A DNA stretch of 20,614 bases, taken from Lachnospiraceae bacterium UBA3638 (GTDB lineage Bacteria > Bacillota > Clostridia > Lachnospirales > Lachnospiraceae). The stretch spans positions 1 to 20,614 of the forward strand of contig DFKT01000082.1 in NCBI GenBank assembly GCA_002373595.1. The letters run 5' to 3'. Below are positions 15,998-20,614 of the stretch, piece after piece. A program made the position numbers and the translations under genes. The notes below the pieces were generated by a model. The model was not told where the DNA came from and did no database searches. It saw only the letters and a list, made by a program, of their open reading frames with translations. Every line of letters starts with the position of its first letter. The stretch's first letter is position 1.

Positions 15998-17154
15998 CTG
16001 CTGCCTCCGGATACTATGATGCTCACCAGATAAAAGGGGGTCTTGCAATCATCCGGCACATCTGCGATCTCAAGCTCAACCGTATGATCGCCGGCTGCGC
16101 CTCCCGAGAGTATATCAGCCAGGCAGAGTTTGTCTCCCCAGTCCTCGTCAAAGTTCGCATCGAGTCTTATGGAATTAGCCTTGTCTCCGTCGACATATAC
16201 ATTCGCAACAGGAGCGGGCTTGTTTATCGTCCTTCTGTACTGAAGAGCTATATTGCTCCCGTTTACTATAAACGAGATCTTTGCGCCCTTCTCGGATGAG
16301 TACCATCCCTTTTTAAATATATCAGTGATACCGTTTTGTGGCTCACTGTCCGCCGTAAATCCTTCCGTCATCGGCTTTATCGTATTGTTGCGGTATCTCA
16401 CCGAGTCCTCATATCCGTTTGCGGTCATAGGTGCGGGTATGGTCTCGTCCTCAGGTTTCTCCGACCTCGTTCCTTCTCTCCAAGGCTTAAGGGACTTGCT
16501 TATGCTCTCGAGATAATGTGTGATCACGCTTGCCACAAGTCTGTGCCCCTCATCATTGGGATGCAGATCGTCCGGCGTAATGTCACGGTTGTCTATCCTG
16601 CCCGACATGATCTCGGGAAGTATGGTCTCTCTCATGCTCACTGCCGGGATGCCATAATGTCTCGCTACGCGTGCGTGAACGGCCTGTGCGCTGGCTCCGT
16701 CATCGTATCTGACATTGTGAACGATGAGGAGTGCGGGGCGCTTTTTAGCCGAAAGGATCTTGCGGACGAGTCCCTCATAAGTCTCCAGATAATGATCATT
16801 CGCTTCATCGTTTACAGAGTACTCGACTATCATAAAATCAGGCTCATATGAAAGCGCATCATCGGCTACTCTGGCGCATCCGAACTGAGAATCCGTAGCT
16901 CCTATCCCGGCATTTACGTACTCGAAGGAAGCCTTGGGAAAGGTCTTTACGAACCAGTCATATACCAGACTCGCGTAGCACTTATCAGGCTCGGATGCCA
17001 GACATCCCTGTGTGATCGAGCCTCCGAGGAATGCAATCCTGAACACCTTGTCCGCATTCTCTCCCGCGTTCAATTCAGACATAAGTCTCATGATATCTGC
17101 GGGATTACCCTCGTTCGATACTGCCTTGGTATAGGAAATATGATGCTTATTCAT
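15994..17154 (-). CDS. SGNH/GDSL-type hydrolase with C-terminal beta-rich domain (probable carbohydrate esterase)
   Basis: This is a probable serine esterase, possibly a deacetylase of oligosaccharides, of 386 residues. The SGNH blocks are in order: S46 in FLGGSITQG (42-50), G83 in NAGIGATDS, N115 in EYSVND, and the catalytic pair D195 and H198 in PDDLHPNDEGH. Residues about 260-386 form a beta-strand-rich domain (GAKISFIVNG, ALQYRRT, ANVYVDGD, HTVELEIAD) like the accessory sandwiches of carbohydrate esterases. No signal peptide is present, so it acts in the cytoplasm on imported substrate. The start is ATG 17154, overlapping the epimerase stop as ATGA, with AAGGAG about 12 nt upstream; an in-frame upstream ATG lies deep in the epimerase gene. 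The pairing with a cellobiose/mannobiose epimerase suggests deacetylation of acetylated mannan or glucan oligosaccharides, but this is unproved. Confidence 0.88.
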   Translation of the reverse strand: MNKHHISYTKAVSNEGNPADIMRLMSELNAGENADKVFRIAFLGGSITQGCLASEPDKCYASLVYDWFVKTFPKASFEYVNAGIGATDSQFGCARVADDALSYEPDFMIVEYSVNDEANDHYLETYEGLVRKILSAKKRPALLIVHNVRYDDGASAQAVHARVARHYGIPAVSMRETILPEIMSGRIDNRDITPDDLHPNDEGHRLVASVITHYLESISKSLKPWREGTRSEKPEDETIPAPMTANGYEDSVRYRNNTIKPMTEGFTADSEPQNGITDIFKKGWYSSEKGAKISFIVNGSNIALQYRRTINKPAPVANVYVDGDKANSIRLDANFDEDWGDKLCLADILSGGAAGDHTVELEIADVPDDCKTPFYLVSIIVSGGSR

Positions 17155-18443
17155 GCTTTGTATGCTCTCCTTATAAGCTCTATACACATCCTGCCGTTGT
17201 GGTACGGGCACTTCCAGGGCTCAACGATCGGTCTTCCCTTTATGGGCGTTCCGTCCTTGTTTACTTCCCAGAACCACTCCGAACCGTTCCTGTCATCGAT
17301 CACATAAGTTTTGATAAACTTCCACTGCTCATACGCAGCCTTGATGAATTCCTCAGCTTTTTCCGTATTGCCGGCTTCGGTGAATCTCTGAGCGGCATTT
17401 ACAAATCCCACTACGGTTTCCGCCTGTACCCACCAGATCCTATGCTCGTTTACCACGCCCTTCTCGCATTCATTGGCAAGGGAATGTCCGTCAAAAGCAA
17501 CATTAAGAATATTGGTCGACAGGTCTGTCGTGATCCTGCGGATCTTATGCGCAAGCTCGGGATCCCCAATGGCGTCCGCGGTCTCATCATAGAGCCAGGA
17601 TCCTTCGATATCATGCCCGTAGGAATGAAGGTCTATCAGGCTGTTGTAATATCTGTCGAAAAATACTTCCTGCCTGTGAAGAGTGATATTGTAAATCTTG
17701 GATGAGAACACTCCGAGCGCTGCACGAAGCTTCTTCTCGACTTCTTCCGCTTTGTCCGCGTATTCCTTCGAAGCGTCCGCCACACTCTTAAGCGCATTGT
17801 AGAGCCCTGTATATCCTTCGACTATATGCAGGAGCGTGTTCATGGTCTTCTCCGCCATGACACCATTCTCGGAAAGCTTCTCATTCGACTCCGGTGCGAA
17901 GTTGATCTTTCTCGCCTCGAGATATCCGCCCTTGCTGTCCACACATCTGTACTCGATCAGATCAAAGAGATCTATCGCTCTCTTCAGCGCTTCCTCATCT
18001 CCCGTCGCCATGAAATACGCTGAGAGCGCGTATATCGCAAAAGCCTGGTTGTATGTGTGTTTGGTAGTATCAGAGGGATCTCCCTCGTATGTAACAGCCC
18101 AGTACACACCGCCGTTTACCTCATCGAAGCATTTGTCCCGGAGGAAAGCATATGCATGCTTTGCTTCATCCAGGATATCCTCCGCGCTGTATCCGTGTCC
18201 GGTAAAGTCTCCGTCCTTCAAAAGCCCGTCTTTATACAGCCTGTAAACATTGGAGAAAAACCAGGTGATACGGCTGCCGAGTATGCATCCCTTAACGAAA
18301 TGTCTGTCTGTTTCCAGATCATAGGACATATATCCGTAATACCCGCCGTAGTCGCTGTCCCTCATATTACGCCAGAAAGGGATGATGCGGCCAAGCAGTT
18401 CTTCTTTTGCTTCTATCGTGATCTCAAGTAGTTCTTTTTCCAT
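17151..18443 (-). CDS. N-acylglucosamine 2-epimerase family protein, probable cellobiose 2-epimerase
   Basis: Family members interconvert Glc and Man at the reducing end of beta-1,4 disaccharides (cellobiose or mannobiose) or epimerise N-acylglucosamine. The protein has 430 residues and an (alpha/alpha)6 barrel. Signature segments are SRITWFFSNVYRLY (57-70), KHTYNQAFAIYALSAYF (128-144), SYGHDIEGSWL (274-284) with H277, RIWWVQAE (335-342), and EPWKCPYHNGRMCIEL (408-423) with H415. H277 and H415 correspond to the acid/base histidines of Ruminococcus albus cellobiose 2-epimerase. The set fits the cellobiose epimerase branch better than the GlcNAc branch. The ATG at 18443 is chosen because AAGGAG lies 6 nt before it; an in-frame ATG at 18458 lies upstream of that site. 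It is the first gene of the operon and cytoplasmic. It is served by an extended -10 promoter that partly overlaps the preceding terminator. Confidence 0.92.
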   Translation of the reverse strand: MEKELLEITIEAKEELLGRIIPFWRNMRDSDYGGYYGYMSYDLETDRHFVKGCILGSRITWFFSNVYRLYKDGLLKDGDFTGHGYSAEDILDEAKHAYAFLRDKCFDEVNGGVYWAVTYEGDPSDTTKHTYNQAFAIYALSAYFMATGDEEALKRAIDLFDLIEYRCVDSKGGYLEARKINFAPESNEKLSENGVMAEKTMNTLLHIVEGYTGLYNALKSVADASKEYADKAEEVEKKLRAALGVFSSKIYNITLHRQEVFFDRYYNSLIDLHSYGHDIEGSWLYDETADAIGDPELAHKIRRITTDLSTNILNVAFDGHSLANECEKGVVNEHRIWWVQAETVVGFVNAAQRFTEAGNTEKAEEFIKAAYEQWKFIKTYVIDDRNGSEWFWEVNKDGTPIKGRPIVEPWKCPYHNGRMCIELIRRAYKA

Positions 18444-18482
18444 GTGTAACTCCTTCATAGATCGTACAAAAATCCACCCTCA

Positions 18483-18511
18483 ATTATACCAAAAAAAGAG
18501 CGTTTTGTCGC
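18483..18511 (-). promoter_or_regulatory. Strong extended -10 promoter for the epimerase/c-di-GMP operon
   Basis: On the minus strand the -10 is a perfect TATAAT (18488-18483), preceded by TGG to give the extended TGnTATAAT form. The -35 candidate GCGACA (18511-18506) matches 4 of 6 positions at 17-nt spacing. Transcription would start near 18476, leaving a leader of about 33 nt before the ATG at 18443. The -35 lies in the loop and downstream arm of the terminator of the upstream operon. Confidence 0.7.
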
Positions 18512-18518
18512 TCTTTTT
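18491..18518 (-). terminator. Intrinsic terminator of the ABC operon
   Basis: A perfect 10-bp inverted repeat, AAAAAGAGCG (18493-18502) with CGCTCTTTTT (18509-18518), has a 6-nt loop. In the minus direction the stem runs into a seven-T tract (18497-18491). It lies 33 bp after the stop of the second ABC ATPase gene. The plus direction also has T-rich sequence, so it could work both ways, though no plus-strand gene needs it. Confidence 0.8.
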
Positions 18519-18550
18519 CGGGCTTTTCTCCGCTATATTATTAACAATGT

Positions 18551-19438
18551 TTACTCCGTTTCGGGCTTTTTGATCACTATCTCACCGTCGCGCATGGAAA
18601 TGCTGACTTTGTTATCGGACAGACCGAGTCCGGCTATGAGTTCCGCGGGGATCTGGACTCTGTTCGCACGGTCAAGTATCGCATACTCATCCTGCGTATC
18701 CTCGGCTCTCCAGTCGACTCCGCTCTCCTTCAATCTCTCCGCATAACTCTCCTTCAGGATCCTCTCGCTGCTTATCTTGCCGTCTCTAATGGCGACGACA
18801 CGCCTGACCTTCTTGGAGAGTGCGATATCATGGGTAACTATGAGTATGGTCTGACCATCCTTATTGAGGTCCCTGAACAGATCGAATATCGCATCCGCTG
18901 TTGCGGTATCGACACTTCCCGTAGGCTCATCCGCAAGCAGAAGCTTCGGATTATTCGCAAGCGCTATGGCTATAGCGACTCTCTGCTGCTCACCTCCGGA
19001 CATCATGTTCATGCGGTTATTCTTCTTGTGGCTCATTCCGACGCGCTCTAAGAGCTCGAGAGCCTTCTCTCTCTTATTCTTCCCGCTCGACAGATGCATC
19101 GGCATCATGACATTATCGAGCGCAGACAGATATGGCAGGAGGTTTCGGCCGTTATTCTGCCAGACAAAACCCACCGTCTCAAGCTTATATGAGACAAGTT
19201 CCTTCTCCGTCATGGTAAAGAGATTCTTGCCGTCAACGAAAAGCTTGCCGGCGCTGGGCTTATCGAGTCCGCCGATCATATTGAGGAAAGTGGATTTGCC
19301 GCTTCCGCTGTTTCCGATGATAGCGGTGAGTTCACCTGTTTCCACGGACAGGTCGAGTCCCTGCAGTGCCAGGACCTCGGTCTCTTTGGTCTTATAGATT
19401 TTTACCAGGCTCTCGGCCTGTACCATCATTTCAGCCAT
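18551..19438 (-). CDS. MacB/LolD-type ABC transporter ATPase with C-terminal AbrB/SpoVT-like domain
   Basis: This is the ATP-hydrolysing subunit of an ABC system, probably paired with an FtsX-like permease not seen here. It has 295 residues, about 65 more than the usual 225-230 of this subfamily. Walker A is GNSGSGKST (42-50), the Q-loop is VWQNNGRN (92-99), the signature MSGGEQQR (146-153), Walker B LLLADEPTG (166-174) and the switch histidine H203 in VTHD. After a linker (about 222-248), residues 251-290 (EYAILDRANRVQIPAELIAG, then LGLSDNKVSISMRDGEIVI) match the swapped-hairpin AbrB/SpoVT pattern RVxIPxEL..LGL..x(V)xI...DGxIVI. Such tails may mediate dimerisation or nucleic-acid binding. 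It lies 5 bp after the U32-like gene. The ribosome binding site is weak (GAGAGC directly before the ATG), which suggests coupled translation. Confidence 0.92.
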   Translation of the reverse strand: MAEMMVQAESLVKIYKTKETEVLALQGLDLSVETGELTAIIGNSGSGKSTFLNMIGGLDKPSAGKLFVDGKNLFTMTEKELVSYKLETVGFVWQNNGRNLLPYLSALDNVMMPMHLSSGKNKREKALELLERVGMSHKKNNRMNMMSGGEQQRVAIAIALANNPKLLLADEPTGSVDTATADAIFDLFRDLNKDGQTILIVTHDIALSKKVRRVVAIRDGKISSERILKESYAERLKESGVDWRAEDTQDEYAILDRANRVQIPAELIAGLGLSDNKVSISMRDGEIVIKKPETE

Positions 19439-19443
19439 GCTCT

Positions 19444-20337
19444 CTATTTCCGTACGAACTTCTTAAGTTCCGATTCTATCAGTCTGCTCACTTCATCGCG
19501 CTTATCTTCCTTAGCGAGATAGTATACATAGCTTTCCTTTGCCATCTCGGGAGGCAGACCTCTTCCCACTATCTTGAAATTCACAAACCCTCTGTCCGCA
19601 TATGCAGCCACATCATCGGCGCTTATAAATGCAGGTCTCTTCATGCTCTCGGCAAGGCAGGGCCTGTCTTTAAGATTATGACAGGTAAAAGGATTACCCG
19701 CATCAAATATCAGCTGCGCTCTGGATTCCGCTTCGTAATGATCCTTTCGCCTCGGGCATCCGGGAAAACATATCTCGTTTACAAGTATCTCTATGCGATC
19801 TGCCGCAGGCTCCAGAGCCTTTAAGGTTTCTTCGTCATGATTCAGATCATAGTCGAGAACTACCAATTTATAATCCCTCTCCAGTTCCTTTTTGATATCG
19901 TCCACGGAAGTGATCCTCTTGGTCGTAGAAGAGATATATTCAAAATCCGGATATGTCTTTTTGAGATATTCCTCAAGAACGGGCTTATTTACCAGGACCT
20001 GATTCTTTCCGTTATTTGCGACCTCCATGATCAGATTGCAATATGTATCATATACATGCTTCTCCTCAAGGAGGGAATTCGTCCATGTAAATCTCACAGG
20101 AACGCCCGCTCTGTTGTATGTCGATATGACACTCTCCATCACAGACTTCTGCGTCGTTCCAAAAACCGCTCTTCCTCCGTTCCAGATCGCACCGGGGAAA
20201 GTTCCGTACACACTTCCCACAGCATAATCATCTCTGAACAGGTCAGGCTTAGTCTTCATCAGGTTGATGATGACCTGATTGAGATTGAAAAACATATAAA
20301 ACCCGGGCAGATGCCAATAGATCTTCTTATTCTCCAT
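19444..20337 (-). CDS. U32-peptidase-like protein with a four-cysteine motif
   Basis: This 297-residue cytoplasmic protein has no signal peptide or membrane helix and appears to be a TIM-barrel relative of the U32 family. The support is RFTWTNSLL (82-90) in the place of the usual barrel strand, ICFPGCPRRKDHY (189-201), a later CHNLKDRPC (219-227), and the C-terminal pattern ISADDVAAYADRGFVNFKIVGRG (in parts: ISADDVAAY, GFVNFKIVGRG). Cysteines C190, C194, C219 and C227 are spaced in a way that recalls the Fe-S ligands of U32 members UbiU and UbiV. The role is unknown; proteolysis should not be assumed. The ATG at 20337 is chosen because GGAGG lies 7 nt before it; an in-frame GTG two codons earlier is too close to that site. 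It lies 2 bp after one ABC ATPase gene and 5 bp before another, so it is probably made with them. Family membership is moderately sure. Confidence 0.75.
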   Translation of the reverse strand: MENKKIYWHLPGFYMFFNLNQVIINLMKTKPDLFRDDYAVGSVYGTFPGAIWNGGRAVFGTTQKSVMESVISTYNRAGVPVRFTWTNSLLEEKHVYDTYCNLIMEVANNGKNQVLVNKPVLEEYLKKTYPDFEYISSTTKRITSVDDIKKELERDYKLVVLDYDLNHDEETLKALEPAADRIEILVNEICFPGCPRRKDHYEAESRAQLIFDAGNPFTCHNLKDRPCLAESMKRPAFISADDVAAYADRGFVNFKIVGRGLPPEMAKESYVYYLAKEDKRDEVSRLIESELKKFVRK

Positions 20338-20339
20338 GC

Positions 20340-20614
20340 TCACTCCTCCGCCTGAGTCTGTGACTGCGATCCCTGCTGCGGCCGGGGTGTTACCATCCTT
20401 CCGCTCTCGAGCTCTATGATCCTGTCAGCCGCATCCATGAGGCCTACATCATGTGTGGTCATTAGAACAGTGATGCCCTCGTTATGCGCTATATCCTGAA
20501 GCAGCTGAGCGACTGTTGCCGCCATGGCACTGTCGAGCTCCGCAGTAGGCTCATCCGCCAGAAGTATCGCAGGGCTTGGCGAAAGCGCTCTGGCTATGGC
20601 GACTCTCTGCTGCT
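20340..20614 (-). CDS. ABC transporter ATPase, C-terminal part (gene runs off the right edge)
   Basis: This is the last 90 or so residues of an ABC ATPase of the same MacB/LolD class as the second ATPase in this operon. The reading frame is open to the window edge and begins inside the signature, QQRVAIARALS. Walker B follows as AILLADEPTAELDS and the switch histidine as MTTHDVGL. The end of the domain is DRIIELESGRMVTP. The tail is a glutamine-rich, probably disordered stretch (PQQGSQSQTQAEE) rather than an AbrB-like domain. Its stop is 2 bp before the U32-like gene and its last codons (GAGGAG) supply that gene's ribosome binding site. The permease partner is presumably further right, outside the window. 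Confidence 0.93.
   Translation of the reverse strand, partial: QQRVAIARALSPSPAILLADEPTAELDSAMAATVAQLLQDIAHNEGITVLMTTHDVGLMDAADRIIELESGRMVTPRPQQGSQSQTQAEE

Noticed and set aside
15998..16048. Longer N-terminus for the thioesterase, reaching into the SGNH gene
   Set aside because: The ATG at 15997 has GGAGG at ideal spacing and forms an ATGA overlap; the extra 17 residues are not hotdog-like.
18444..18458. Upstream ATG for the epimerase gene
   Set aside because: The AAGGAG site lies after this ATG and 6 nt before the ATG at 18443; the family alignment does not need the extra residues.
1..20614. CRISPR array, tRNA, rRNA, insertion sequence or phage signals
   Set aside because: No regularly spaced repeats, tRNA-like cloverleaf, rRNA sequence, transposase or integrase motif was recognised on either strand.

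Overview
The window looks like chromosomal DNA from a Gram-positive clostridial bacterium, most likely a gut or rumen Lachnospiraceae-type fermenter. The reasons are a meso-diaminopimelate peptidoglycan pathway (MurE with the DNPR motif beside DapF), strong GGAGG-type ribosome binding sites, occasional GTG and TTG starts, clostridial-style HisRS, cytoplasmic glycan enzymes (GH95, cellobiose-2-epimerase family, SGNH esterase) and several cyclic-di-GMP proteins. The genus assignment is inference. No rRNA, tRNA, CRISPR array, insertion sequence or phage gene was seen. Every gene except the GH95 gene is on the minus strand, so the window is read from its right end.

Right end (20614 to 18491, minus): the last part of a MacB/LolD-type ABC ATPase, a U32-peptidase-like protein with four cysteines that could hold an Fe-S cluster, and a second ABC ATPase with an AbrB/SpoVT-like tail. 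The group ends at an intrinsic terminator at 18491-18518. Part of a strong extended -10 promoter for the next operon is nested in that terminator.

Middle (18443 to 11125, minus): a tight five-gene operon made of an N-acylglucosamine/cellobiose 2-epimerase, an SGNH hydrolase with a C-terminal beta-rich domain, a hotdog thioesterase, a membrane GGDEF-EAL protein with an extracytoplasmic solute-binding domain, and a membrane EAL protein with a degenerate GGDEF domain. Junctions are ATGA, ATGA, TTGA and a 14-bp gap, so beta-glucan/mannan-type sugar processing is physically coupled to c-di-GMP turnover. The operon's likely terminator lies antisense inside the convergent GH95 gene.

8740 to 11121 (plus): a complete cytoplasmic GH95 alpha-L-fucosidase-type glycosidase that has no visible Shine-Dalgarno sequence and may be leaderless. 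Divergent from it is a Cys/Met-metabolism PLP enzyme (7361-8539, minus) with a good promoter, an in-phase 11-bp direct repeat in its leader, and its own terminator.

Left (7277 to 1, minus): dapF, murE, mnmA and an HD-GYP c-di-GMP phosphodiesterase form a tightly packed unit. They are followed by hisS and the 5' part of aspS, which seem to have an additional promoter at 2015-2043. The longest stretch without a gene is the 200-bp divergent region 8540-8739; nothing exceeds 300 bases.
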